A DNA stretch of 64,000 nt, taken from positions 25,898-89,897 of the forward strand of contig NZXU01000033.1 of NCBI GenBank assembly GCA_002698425.1, given 5' to 3'. Both the position numbers and the translations under genes were made by a program. The first letter of the stretch is position 1; each line of letters opens with the position of its first letter. Below, one piece after another: positions 1 through 8,193 of the stretch. Origin of the DNA: Ahrensia sp. GTDB lineage: Bacteria; Pseudomonadota; Alphaproteobacteria; Rhizobiales; Rhizobiaceae. Under the pieces are notes generated by a model. That model had not been told where the DNA came from. It searched no databases and saw only the letters and a list, made by a program, of their open reading frames with translations.

Positions 1-1115
1 TAGACGGCGGGGACGGTCGGTACGGCAAGGCAGTCGAGCCCCGCGAGGATCGGAGCGACCGCGCGCTTCATCGTCTGGAGCTTGTAGATGGCGTCGAATG
101 TGTCGACCGCGGTGATGCCTTGCGCGCCGCCGATGATCTTGCGCGTCACCGGATGCAGCACGTCCGGGCGGTCTTCGATGATCTCGCGAATGGCGTGGTA
201 GCGCTCCGCGACCCACGGGCCTTCATAGAGAAGCCGGGCGACGGCATGAAGCGGCTCGAAATCGATCTCCCGGATCGTGGCGCCGAGGCCTGCGAGCATT
301 TCCAGATCGGCTTCGTAGGCTTTCTGCGATTTCCTGTCGCCAAAGAACTGGCGTTGATCGGGCAGGGGGACGCCGACGGTGATCTGCGGCGGCATCGGCG
401 AAACGCCGGCCGGCGGCAAGGTGCGCGACATGAAATCCGATGCGTCGTAGGCTTGCGCGACGGCCGCCGCCTCGGCCGCATCCGCAACCGTCACGGCGAA
501 GATCGAGATCGTATCGAGCGTGCGGCAGGCCGGCACCATGCCGGTCGCCGACAAGAGCCCGAGGCTGGGCTTCAGCCCGACAATGCCGTTCAGCCCGGCG
601 GGAATACGGCCGGAGCCGGCCGTGTCGGTTCCGAGCGAGAAGGCGACCGCGCCCGCCGCCACGGTGACGGCGGAGCCGGACGACGAGCCGCCGGGGATCA
701 GTGCCGGATCGAGAGCGTTTTTCGGGACGCCATAGGGCGAGCGCACGCCGACAAGGCCGGTCGCGAACTGGTCGAGATTGGTCTTGCCGATACAGATCGC
801 GCCGGCGTCTTCCAGCCGCTGCACCGCGAAGGCCGATTTCTCGGCGACATGCGCAAAGTCGGGGCAGGCGGCCGTGGTCTGCAAGCCGGCGACATCAATA
901 TTGTCCTTGACGGCGAAGGGCAGGCCGAAAAGCGGCTTGCCTTCGGGCCCGGCGGCGTCAAGGGCTGCGGCTTCGGCGAGCGCTTGGTCCTCGTCCTTCA
1001 GGCTGATGAAGGCAGCCGGATCGTTTGCCGCGCGGATCGTTTCAAAAGACCGGCGGACGGCGTCGACTGCCGACAATGCGCGCCATTCGGAAAAAGGCCT
1101 GCCATTTGATCGCAC
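1..1115 (-). CDS. atzF: Allophanate hydrolase (amidase domain), truncated by window edge
   Basis: Reading the minus strand from a GTG at 1115 gives an open frame that runs off the window without a stop. A strong GGAGGGAC ribosome site sits five bases before the GTG. The product is an amidase-signature enzyme with the Ser-Ser-Lys elements visible: FAVKDNID, the IPGGSSSGSA block and the GTDTAGSGRIPAG block. The EGPWVAERY stretch is typical of the AtzF/DUR1,2 allophanate hydrolases, which split allophanate to ammonia and CO2 after urea carboxylation. About 371 codons are present of a family near 600, so the C-terminal domain is missing only because the window ends. It is transcribed divergently from the oxidoreductase at 1307. 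A different amidase-family substrate is possible but less likely. Confidence 0.85.
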   Translation of the reverse strand, partial: MRSNGRPFSEWRALSAVDAVRRSFETIRAANDPAAFISLKDEDQALAEAAALDAAGPEGKPLFGLPFAVKDNIDVAGLQTTAACPDFAHVAEKSAFAVQRLEDAGAICIGKTNLDQFATGLVGVRSPYGVPKNALDPALIPGGSSSGSAVTVAAGAVAFSLGTDTAGSGRIPAGLNGIVGLKPSLGLLSATGMVPACRTLDTISIFAVTVADAAEAAAVAQAYDASDFMSRTLPPAGVSPMPPQITVGVPLPDQRQFFGDRKSQKAYEADLEMLAGLGATIREIDFEPLHAVARLLYEGPWVAERYHAIREIIEDRPDVLHPVTRKIIGGAQGITAVDTFDAIYKLQTMKRAVAPILAGLDCLAVPTVPAV

Positions 1116-1306
1116 AGAAAGTCCCTCCAGATTAAAAATTAGGCAATATTAAGCTTATTGTATGCCGGATTGCGATGCTACGGGTTCGGCTGAATGTCAG
1201 CAAGATGCATGCCACACCATCCTGCGGCTTATTCGTACGGAGCTTCTTCCCAGCGCGAGGAATTCGGCTAGGTTTGCGCCGATCCATAGTCGCGGGGAGA
1301 GACGCA

Positions 1307-2284
1307 ATGAAATCGAGAACCATCGTCATCGAAGAGCAAGGCGGGCCCGAGGTGCTCAAGCTTGTCGAGATGGAGGTCGGCGAGCCGGGGCCGGGCGAAA
1401 TCCGAATCCGGCACGGCGCCTGCGGTCTCAATTTCATCGATGTGTATCAGCGGAGCGGCCTCTACAAGATGGACCTGCCGCATGCGCTCGGCATGGAGGC
1501 GGCCGGTACGGTCGAGGCGGTCAGCGAGGGCGTCACGCATCTGAAGCCCGGCGACCGGGCCGCCTATGCCTGCCATCCCGCCGGCGCCTATTGCGAAGCG
1601 CGCGTCATGCCTGCGGGGCAGGTGTGCAAATTGCCGGACGAGATCGATTTCGAGACCGCCGCGGCCATGATGCTGCAGGGCATGACGGTGCAGTATCTGT
1701 TCCATCGCACCACGCCGATCTCCGAGGGGAGCCGGGTGCTGTTTCATGCGGCCGCGGGCGGCGTCGGCCAGATTGCCTGCCAATGGGCGCGGTCCGAGGG
1801 TATCGAGCTGATCGGAACGGCCGGCACGGACGAGAAATGCGCTATGGCGCTGGAAGCCGGCGCGGCGCATTGCATCAACTACAAGACCGAGGATTTCGTC
1901 GCGCGGGTCAAGGAGATCACGGACGGGGAAGGGGTCGACGTCGTGATGGACGGCGTCGGCGCGGACACGTTCGACCGATCGCTCGACTGCCTGAAGCCGC
2001 TCGGCTTCATGATCTCGTTCGGCAACGCGTCCGGGCCGGTGCCGCCGATCAATCTGCTGACGCTCGCGGCCAAGGGATCGCTGAAGCTGACGCGGTGTAC
2101 GCTGTTCACGCATATCGCCAGGCCGGAGGACTGCCAGGCCATGGCGCGACACGTTATGGACAAGGTCGTGTCGGGCGCGGTGAAGATCCACGTCGGACAG
2201 CGCTACCCGCTCGAACGGATCGCCGAGGCGCATCGCGCGCTGGAGGCTCGCGAGACGACGGGATCGACGATCATCACGCTCTGA
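1307..2284 (+). CDS. NADPH:quinone oxidoreductase, zinc-independent MDR family
   Basis: This 325-residue protein is a medium-chain dehydrogenase/reductase of the quinone oxidoreductase (QOR, zeta-crystallin) type. It shows the N-terminal GroES-like fold (LNFIDVYQRSG, HALGMEAAG), the nucleotide-binding AAAGGVGQ motif near residue 148 and a short catalytic C-terminus. No structural zinc cysteine cluster is seen, as expected for the class. The start at 1307 is chosen because a GGGGAGAG ribosome site lies at 1294-1301; a longer frame upstream lacks these features. The family reduces quinones or enones with NADPH in the cytoplasm; the substrate here cannot be told. It lies divergent from the allophanate hydrolase gene. 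Confidence 0.85.
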   Translation: MKSRTIVIEEQGGPEVLKLVEMEVGEPGPGEIRIRHGACGLNFIDVYQRSGLYKMDLPHALGMEAAGTVEAVSEGVTHLKPGDRAAYACHPAGAYCEARVMPAGQVCKLPDEIDFETAAAMMLQGMTVQYLFHRTTPISEGSRVLFHAAAGGVGQIACQWARSEGIELIGTAGTDEKCAMALEAGAAHCINYKTEDFVARVKEITDGEGVDVVMDGVGADTFDRSLDCLKPLGFMISFGNASGPVPPINLLTLAAKGSLKLTRCTLFTHIARPEDCQAMARHVMDKVVSGAVKIHVGQRYPLERIAEAHRALEARETTGSTIITL

Positions 2285-2368
2285 GCGGCCGGCGCGGAGC
2301 TTGCGTCGCCGTCCGGCTCGTGTTCGAAAGGAGCGTTCCGGTTTCGCGGGACGGCTTCTGGACAGGAA

Positions 2369-3724
2369 ATGATGATCAACGGCGCATTGGTTCGCAGCGT
2401 CGCCGGCAATCTGGCGATTGTCATCGCCTTCGCAGCGGTCTTTGCCCAGCTTGCCGGCATCGCCATGCCCTGGCCGGTCTGGGCGGGGATCTTCGTGCTG
2501 CATTTCCTTGTCCGGCTGGATCGTATCAAACGCAGCGCGCGGATCATCCTTTCGATCGCTGTAGTGCTGTTCGCCGGTAGCTGGCTCGTCACCGGCAAGG
2601 CGCTCGGAAGCGGGTTCGACCGGGCAGGCTTTCTCCTCGTCTTCCTGCTCGTCATGCAATATCTGGCCGAACTGGCCGCCCGTTCGCCGGATATCGGCAG
2701 GGCGGCGGAAACGATCGTCATGCGCCCGGCCGGGCAGCGTTACCTGTTCGTCACCGCCGGCTCTCACGTGCTTGCGCTCTTTCTGCAGATCGGCGCGGTC
2801 ATCCTGATCATGACATTGCTCATGTCGCGCCTGAAAGAGGCGAGCGCCGCCACGGTGCGCTCGCTGGCGATCGCCCAGACACGCGGATTTACCTCCACCG
2901 CGCTCTGGTCGCCGCTGTCGCTTGGCATCCTGATCGTCTTTTCGCATGTCCCGGAGGTGTCCTATCTCGGCTTTGTCCCGTTCGGCCTTGCCGGCGCGGC
3001 GTTCTATCTGACCGTCGGTTACTGGATGGAGCGCGGCCGCCGGGCGAAAAGCCACAATACGGCCGCTATCCCGCTGGCCGAAAAACTGAATCTCGCGCGC
3101 GTCGCGGGCCTCGCGGCATTGCTCGTGGTCAGCGGTCTCGCCTGGGTCAGCATATTCGACGTGCCGCTTATCGAGGGCATGTTCACGGTGGTCCTCATCC
3201 TCGGTCTTGCATGGTCTGCGGTTTCGATCGGCAAGGGCCAGATGTCGTTCGCACAGGGCGCGAAGAGCCTGTCGAACGCCGGCTCGACCCTCGTGAACGA
3301 GGTTGCGATCATTTCCGGCGCGACGGTGATCGGCAGCGTCGGGGCAGGGCTTTTAGAACAATGGGGTGGGCTGCAGGGCGCGGTTTCCCCGATGACGGCC
3401 GGTATTGTCGCGTTGACGATCCCCTGGGCGATCTTCGCTGCCGGGCTCGCCGCCATGAACCCCGTATTGAGCGTGACAATACTCGCCGGCGCGCTCGATG
3501 CGGTCTGGCCGGATGGAGCCAAGTTCTGGCTGGCCTGCGCGCTGACATGGGGATGGGCGGTCACCGCCGGCGGCACGCCGTTTACCGCAAATGTCCTGAT
3601 GACGGCGCAGAAGGTGGAGCAGCCGGGCTCTGTCGTCGCGCTCTCCTGGAACGGCCGGTTTTCACTGCTGATGCTTGTCTGCTTTTCCGTTGCTGCGGCG
3701 CTCGGCACGTATATGTGGAGCTAG
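2369..3724 (+). CDS. Polytopic inner-membrane protein, ion-transporter-like
   Basis: This 451-residue protein is almost entirely hydrophobic with roughly ten to twelve membrane segments and short polar loops. I do not recognise a specific family with confidence. The internal layout, with re-entrant-looking stretches such as NAGSTLVNEVAII near residue 310 and AGGTPFTANVLM near residue 400 in the two halves, resembles carriers of the ion transporter superfamily. ATG codons at 2369 and 2372 are both possible; an AGGA lies immediately upstream. It stands 84 bases after the quinone oxidoreductase in the same orientation and may be cotranscribed. The substrate is unknown. Confidence 0.6.
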   Translation: MMINGALVRSVAGNLAIVIAFAAVFAQLAGIAMPWPVWAGIFVLHFLVRLDRIKRSARIILSIAVVLFAGSWLVTGKALGSGFDRAGFLLVFLLVMQYLAELAARSPDIGRAAETIVMRPAGQRYLFVTAGSHVLALFLQIGAVILIMTLLMSRLKEASAATVRSLAIAQTRGFTSTALWSPLSLGILIVFSHVPEVSYLGFVPFGLAGAAFYLTVGYWMERGRRAKSHNTAAIPLAEKLNLARVAGLAALLVVSGLAWVSIFDVPLIEGMFTVVLILGLAWSAVSIGKGQMSFAQGAKSLSNAGSTLVNEVAIISGATVIGSVGAGLLEQWGGLQGAVSPMTAGIVALTIPWAIFAAGLAAMNPVLSVTILAGALDAVWPDGAKFWLACALTWGWAVTAGGTPFTANVLMTAQKVEQPGSVVALSWNGRFSLLMLVCFSVAAALGTYMWS

Positions 3725-3833
3725 GAACGTCGCGCCATGGTTGAGCCCGGGCTGTTTCCCGAGGCAGCTTGTGCATCGCCAATAGTGGCAGTTGGCATGT
3801 TCGGGCAAAAAAGTGCATATTTGCGCCGAGAGA

Positions 3834-3841
3834 TGTATACA
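3834..3841. promoter_or_regulatory. TGTATACA operator, upstream of gntR
   Basis: A perfect 8-bp palindrome TGTATACA lies 14 bases before the gntR start codon at 3856. The same core occurs before ligM, metF and fdsG. TGTATACA-type cores are known targets of FCD-domain GntR regulators, so autoregulation is inferred. Confidence 0.6.
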
Positions 3842-3855
3842 CAGGCCACGACATC

Positions 3856-4590
3856 ATGCAGCAAACCGGCAACAAGACCCACGCGACACGCACCGTCATA
3901 GAATTGCGCAAGAAAATTCTCGCTGGCGATCTGCCCGGCGGGACCCGCCTCTTCGAGGTGCCGCTGGCCGAGGAGCTTGAAATTTCGCGGACGCCTCTGC
4001 GCGACGCGATGTCGCGCCTGGCAGAGGAGGGCCTTCTGGAACGGGCGAAAAGCGGCGGCTTCGTCGTCCGGCAGTTCACCTTTTCCGATGTGATCGACGC
4101 GATCGAATTGCGGGGCGTGATGGAAGGCACCGCGGCGCGCCTGGCTGCGGAGCGTGGCGTCAAGCCGGAGGCCATGGCGCGTATTCAGGGCGTCCTGAAG
4201 GATCTCGACGACAGCTTCGGCAAGGCGCCCGGCGAAGTCGACTTCGAAGCCTATTCCGAACTGAATGCGAGGTTCCACTCCGAACTGGCCGGGTTGGCGG
4301 GCAGCAAGATGGTGACCCATGAAGTGGAGCGGGCCGCGCGCCTGCCTTTTGCATCGCCCTCGGCCTTCACGCCGGACAGGGCGGATATCGAGGCCTTCCG
4401 CCGGTCGCTCAACATCGCCCAGGTTCAGCATCGCGCGATCGTCGAGGCGATTGCGGCCCGCGAAGGCACCCGCGCCGAAGCGCTGGCGCGAGAACATGCG
4501 CGCATCGCGCGGCGCAACATGGAATATGTGCTGCTCGAGGACCGGAGCCTCATGGAACGTGTTCCGGGTCATGCGCTCGTCGTGGCGTGA
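3856..4590 (+). CDS. GntR-family transcriptional regulator, FCD domain (VanR-like)
   Basis: This 244-residue protein has an N-terminal GntR winged helix (about residues 8-75, with LRKKILAGDLPGGTRL, ISRTPLRDAMSRLAEEGLLE and GFVV) and an all-helical FCD effector domain (about 85-225) with the expected ELRGVMEGTAARLAAERG opening and conserved histidines that usually bind a metal. The start at 3856 is preferred because the TGTATACA operator at 3834-3841 would otherwise be inside the gene. It directly precedes the LigM-type demethylase gene, and regulators of this family (VanR) control vanillate demethylation in other proteobacteria. It is the natural candidate to bind the TGTATACA sites found before ligM, metF and fdsG. 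The effector is not known. Confidence 0.85.
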   Translation: MQQTGNKTHATRTVIELRKKILAGDLPGGTRLFEVPLAEELEISRTPLRDAMSRLAEEGLLERAKSGGFVVRQFTFSDVIDAIELRGVMEGTAARLAAERGVKPEAMARIQGVLKDLDDSFGKAPGEVDFEAYSELNARFHSELAGLAGSKMVTHEVERAARLPFASPSAFTPDRADIEAFRRSLNIAQVQHRAIVEAIAAREGTRAEALAREHARIARRNMEYVLLEDRSLMERVPGHALVVA

Positions 4591-4692
4591 CCTGCGCCTT
4601 GGCCGCGTGACGGCGGCCGGTTGCTGCTGACGTCAGCACCGGAATCCGCCATGTGCCGATCGGCAAAATTTTGCGGGCCGTGACAAAATCGC

Positions 4693-4731
4693 TTGCAACG
4701 GCGCGCGCGATCCGGCACTAGATGTATACAT
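4693..4731 (+). promoter_or_regulatory. Putative ligM promoter with TGTATACA operator
   Basis: A TTGCAA -35-like element (4693-4698) is followed after 17 bases by a weak CACTAG -10-like element. The perfect 10-bp palindrome ATGTATACAT (4722-4731) lies at the expected transcription start, where a bound repressor would block initiation. The -10 assignment is weak; the operator is clear. Confidence 0.5.
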
Positions 4732-4758
4732 AACAACTCAATCCATGGGAGGATGCCT

Positions 4759-6171
4759 ATGACAAAGTCTTCACTTTCCGAGGTTCTTAAGGAGTCCGGC
4801 AGCGCCGTTTCGCTGCTCCGCAACTCCAAGATCGGCATGTATGTATACCCCGTCGTCGCGCCGGAGTTCACCAACTGGCGTAGCGAGCAGGCCGCATGGC
4901 GCGATGGCGCCGTGCTTTTCGACCAGTCGCACCACATGGACGAGGTCATCGTCGAGGGGCCGCAGGCCACCGAGTTTCTCGCCTATCACGGCATCAATTC
5001 CTTCTCGAATTTCGGCCTGAACCGCGCCAAGCACTATGTGCCGGTTACGCCGAACGGCCACGTCATCGGCGACCACATCATTTTCCGCGAGCGTGAGGAC
5101 AAGTACATCCTCGTCGGCCGCGCCCCGACTTCGCACTGGCTGCTGTTCGCATCGGCCTGGGGCAAGTGGAACGTCCGCATCCGCCACGATCCGCGCTCGC
5201 CGAGCCGCCCGGAAGGTGAACGCGTGCTGCGCGAACATTACCGTTTCCAGATCCAGGGCCCCGAGGCTCCGGCCATCTTCGAGAAGATGAACGGCGGTCC
5301 GATCCCGGAGATCAAGTTCTTCCACGTCGACTGGATCAATATCGGCTCGAAGAAGGTGCAGGCGCTGCGCCACGGCATGGCCGGCGCGCCGGGCCTGGAA
5401 GTCTGGGGTCCCTACAAGGACAAGGACTACATCCACTCCACCATCATGCAGGCTGCCAAGGATGCCGGCGTCAATCTGGTTCAGTGCGGCAGCCGCGCCT
5501 ACTCGACCAACACGCTGGAATCGGGCTGGATCCCGTCCCCGCTGCCGGGCATCTACACCGGCGACGGCATGCTGGCCGATTACCGCGACTGGCTCGGCGC
5601 CGACATGTATGAGGCGGCCGGCGCGATCGGCGGTTCCTTCGTCTCCGACAATATCGAGGACTACTACGTCAACCCGTTCGAACTCGGCTACGACTTCTAC
5701 ATTGGCTGGAAGAAGGACGATTTCGTCGGCAAGGCCGCTCTCGAGAAGATCAAGGCCGACGGTCCGAAGCGCAAGAAGGTCACCTTCGAGTGGAACCCGG
5801 AAGACGTGCTGAAGGTCATCTCGACCGCGTTCGAGGAAGGCACGCCGGGCAAGTGGATCGACTTCCCGCAGCCGAACTATGCGTCCTCCTCCGCTGACCT
5901 GATCCTCAAGGACGGCAAGAAGGTCGGCATGTCGATGTTCAACGGCTACTCCTGGAACGAACGCCGCTGCCTGTCTCTCGGCGTCGTCGATGTCGACATC
6001 CAGGAAGAGGAAATCCTCACCCTCGTCTGGGGTGAGCCGGAAACCACCGGCAAGACCTCGACCGAGCCGCACAGGCAGATGGAGATCCGCGTCCGCGTCG
6101 CTCCGACGCCGTATGCGGCCGAGGCTCGCGAAAACTACGCCGACAGCTGGCGCACCAAGAAGGCGTCCTGA
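4759..6171 (+). CDS. ligM: Tetrahydrofolate-dependent O-demethylase, LigM/DesA type
   Basis: This 470-residue protein is a GcvT-fold aminomethyltransferase-family enzyme. It closely resembles the vanillate/3-O-methylgallate demethylase LigM of Sphingobium, matching the family length of about 471 and signature stretches such as YVYPVVAPEF near residue 30, HGMAGAPGLE near 210, NTLESGWIPSPLP near 250 and NIEDYYVNP near 300. The family moves the methoxy methyl of vanillate or syringate onto tetrahydrofolate, giving 5-methyl-THF in the cytoplasm. The ATG at 4759 has a GGGAGG site six bases upstream. The neighbours fit: a VanR-like regulator before it and a methylene-THF reductase after it. No ring-cleavage genes are in the window, so the exact aromatic (or other methyl donor) is not proven. 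Confidence 0.85.
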   Translation: MTKSSLSEVLKESGSAVSLLRNSKIGMYVYPVVAPEFTNWRSEQAAWRDGAVLFDQSHHMDEVIVEGPQATEFLAYHGINSFSNFGLNRAKHYVPVTPNGHVIGDHIIFREREDKYILVGRAPTSHWLLFASAWGKWNVRIRHDPRSPSRPEGERVLREHYRFQIQGPEAPAIFEKMNGGPIPEIKFFHVDWINIGSKKVQALRHGMAGAPGLEVWGPYKDKDYIHSTIMQAAKDAGVNLVQCGSRAYSTNTLESGWIPSPLPGIYTGDGMLADYRDWLGADMYEAAGAIGGSFVSDNIEDYYVNPFELGYDFYIGWKKDDFVGKAALEKIKADGPKRKKVTFEWNPEDVLKVISTAFEEGTPGKWIDFPQPNYASSSADLILKDGKKVGMSMFNGYSWNERRCLSLGVVDVDIQEEEILTLVWGEPETTGKTSTEPHRQMEIRVRVAPTPYAAEARENYADSWRTKKAS

Positions 6172-6224
6172 CGCTTGGCGGCCTGGCGCGGCGGCAAGCC
6201 GCGCCCGGTCGGTACCGACATTCG

Positions 6225-6262
6225 AATGGCCGCCGATCCGGAAGGATCGGCGGCCATTTTCG
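6225..6262 (+). terminator. Rho-independent-type terminator after ligM
   Basis: A perfect 15-bp stem (6225-6239 with 6244-6258) with a GGAA tetraloop, ending in TTTTC, lies about 50 bases after the ligM stop codon. It separates ligM from the metF promoter region. Confidence 0.8.
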
Positions 6263-6305
6263 TTGCGATACCGTGTTTGCCGGCCGCTGCGGCGGAGATC
6301 GTCCG

Positions 6306-6313
6306 TGTATACA
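6306..6313. promoter_or_regulatory. TGTATACA operator upstream of metF
   Basis: A perfect TGTATACA palindrome lies about 115 bases before the metF start. A related GTGTACAC palindrome sits at 6389-6396, about 30 bases before the start. The pair could bracket the promoter; only the first matches the core found at gntR, ligM and fdsG exactly. Confidence 0.5.
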
Positions 6314-6427
6314 GAATCTTCTCGCATTATAAGATTGATTGCCTTATATTGCGTGTAAGCGGCTGTTTTGCCGCTTCATCACTGATGCGTGTACACAATT
6401 TGATCTCGGGCGGAGGAGGCACCGGCT

Positions 6428-7321
6428 ATGCTCAACATTCTTAAACGCGGAAAAACCGACAGCGCCGCGACCGGGGCTTCGCTCGGCGTCTTCCTCGAGG
6501 GATTCTCGATGGAAGTGATGCCGCGCACCGCCGCGAAGGTGGAGGATTTCAAGGCCCTGCTGCCTGCCGGCACCCGTGTCTACATCGCCCATATCGAGGG
6601 CACGCCCATCGAGGAAATGGTCGAGACGGCGAAGCGCCTGCATGAGGACGGTTTCCCGGTCATGCCGCACTTCCCGGCGCGCATCATCAAGGACAAGGCG
6701 ACGCTGGAGGACTGGATCAAGCGCTATCAGGGCGAAGCCGGCGTCGACCAGGCGCTGCTGCTCGCGGGCGGCGTCGAGCAACCGGTCGGCGATTTCCATT
6801 CCTCGATGCAGCTTATGGAGACCGGCCTGTTCGACCAGTACGGCTTCAAGCGCCTGCATGTAGCCGGCCATCCGGAAGGCAACAAGGACATCGACAAGGA
6901 CGGCTCGACGAAGACTGTCGACGAGGCGCTGAAGTGGAAGCAGGCGTTCTCGGAGCGCACGGATGCGGAAATGGCGATCGCCACGCAGTTCGCCTTCGAC
7001 GCCAAGCCGATCGCCGCATGGGCCGAACGCCTGAAGGCCGCCGGCATCACCCTGCCGATCCATGTCGGCATTGCCGGTCCGGCAAAACTCCAGACGCTGA
7101 TCAAGTTCGCTGTCGCCTGCGGCGTCGGCCCGTCGCTCAAGGTGCTGCAGAAGCGCGCCATGGACATGTCGAAGCTGCTGCTGCCCTATGAGCCGACCGA
7201 GGTCGTCGCCGAACTCGCGGCCTACAAGGCGGAAAATCCGGACAGCCTGATCGAGAAGGTCCACTTCTTCCCGCTGGGCGGCATCAAGACCAACGCCAAC
7301 TGGGCGGCGGAAAACGGCTGA
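6428..7321 (+). CDS. 5,10-methylenetetrahydrofolate reductase homologue (first of two)
   Basis: This 297-residue protein has the methylenetetrahydrofolate reductase barrel. Visible family features include the start SLGVFLEGFSMEVMP, the HFPARI stretch, LLLAGG near residue 115, the AGHPEG motif near 145, FAFDA near 188 and the VGIAGPAK motif near 215. The ATG at 6428 follows a GGAGGAGG site by eight bases. MetF enzymes interconvert 5-methyl-THF and 5,10-methylene-THF with FAD and NAD(P)H. Next to ligM the likely direction is oxidation of the methyl-THF produced by demethylation. It is shorter and more divergent than biosynthetic MetF, and a paralogue lies at 49572 in the corrinoid cluster. It has its own promoter region with TGTATACA and GTGTACAC palindromes. 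Confidence 0.85.
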   Translation: MLNILKRGKTDSAATGASLGVFLEGFSMEVMPRTAAKVEDFKALLPAGTRVYIAHIEGTPIEEMVETAKRLHEDGFPVMPHFPARIIKDKATLEDWIKRYQGEAGVDQALLLAGGVEQPVGDFHSSMQLMETGLFDQYGFKRLHVAGHPEGNKDIDKDGSTKTVDEALKWKQAFSERTDAEMAIATQFAFDAKPIAAWAERLKAAGITLPIHVGIAGPAKLQTLIKFAVACGVGPSLKVLQKRAMDMSKLLLPYEPTEVVAELAAYKAENPDSLIEKVHFFPLGGIKTNANWAAENG

Positions 7322-7339
7322 AGCCTTTAAGCTTCAGCC
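7316..7339. terminator. Bidirectional terminator hairpin between metF and the luxR-type gene
   Basis: A perfect 9-bp stem (7316-7324 with 7331-7339) with loop CTTTAA overlaps the stop codons of two convergent genes, so it could terminate both. No long T-run follows on either strand. Confidence 0.5.
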
Positions 7340-7906
7340 CAGGCCCGGCATGCCGCCGAGCTTGCCGAGCAGTTCGGCGACATTGGCCGCCTGGAATTTC
7401 TTCAAGAGCCGCGCCCGGTAGGCTTCCACCGTGCGCGGCGAAATATCGATGATGCGGGCGATCTCCTTCGAGGTTCGCCCTTCGCCCAGATACATGACCA
7501 GCTGGCGCTCCCGTGTCGTCAGTTCGTGCATGGGCCGCTCATGCGACAGGTCGGCGAAGCTCCAGACCGCCTTCATCAGCGGGTCGCCTTCCTCCGTCAG
7601 CGTGATACCGCGCACCCGGCACCAGAACATCGAGCCGTCTGACCGGGCCATGATGCGCTCGTCCGAATAGCGATTGATCTCGCGCAGGGGCTTGACGCCG
7701 ATATCGCGGACTTTCACGAACTCCTCGTAGGAGGGGTAAAGGATGGCGAAGGACTGGTTGCGCAGCTTGTCCACGGTGAAACCGAACATCTTCGCAAAGG
7801 CCGGATTGCAGGTTCGGATGACCCGGTTCTCCGTCATCACGATGCCGACCGGCGCATATTCCCAGGCCAGCCGGTCCAGGTCCTCGTAATTATCCGTATT
7901 GCCCAT
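7334..7906 (-). CDS. PAS domain and LuxR-type DNA-binding regulator
   Basis: From the ATG at 7906 this is a 190-residue protein with a PAS sensor domain (about residues 12-120, AWEYAPVGIVMTENRVIRTCNPAFAKMFG region) and a C-terminal LuxR/FixJ helix-turn-helix (about 130-185, with TTRERQLV, TSKEIARIIDIS and RTVEAYR). No receiver domain is present, so it is a one-component sensor. The frame stays open upstream to 7972 through a tandem 15-base duplication, so the true start is uncertain and no good ribosome site marks 7906. It is divergent from the ABC-importer operon at 8194 and probably controls it. The ligand of the PAS domain is unknown. Confidence 0.8.
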   Translation of the reverse strand: MGNTDNYEDLDRLAWEYAPVGIVMTENRVIRTCNPAFAKMFGFTVDKLRNQSFAILYPSYEEFVKVRDIGVKPLREINRYSDERIMARSDGSMFWCRVRGITLTEEGDPLMKAVWSFADLSHERPMHELTTRERQLVMYLGEGRTSKEIARIIDISPRTVEAYRARLLKKFQAANVAELLGKLGGMPGLG

Positions 7907-7936
7907 GCGTGTTTCTACGATGCGTGTTTCTACGAT
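7907..7936. repeat. Tandem 15-bp direct repeat (two copies)
   Basis: GCGTGTTTCTACGAT is repeated twice head to tail just upstream of the PAS-LuxR start. If the upstream start is used, it is an in-frame five-residue duplication. Confidence 0.8.
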
Positions 7937-8193
7937 ATTGCCAGCCTTTCGTGTTGGAGCGGATACTACCACGCGGCCCGGCTGCGCAACGAGGAATGTC
8001 AGGCGGGAGGATCCGGCGGTGCCGGATGGCGGCCGATGGGCCCGTGGGGAGGATACCGAAAAACGCTTGTTCGTTTCGCCGGCACGCCAACCCGACGGCT
8101 CCGCGATCGCGTGAATTCACGCAGCCCGGCGACAGAATGCCGGCTGGCGTCAGGGCGTTCGGGAATGCCCGGCCATCAGATGGAGGAAACGAC

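Noticed and set aside
4842..4849. Another TGTATAC sequence inside ligM
   Set aside because: It codes for the conserved MYVYP stretch of the protein and lies within the gene, so it is best explained by coding constraint.
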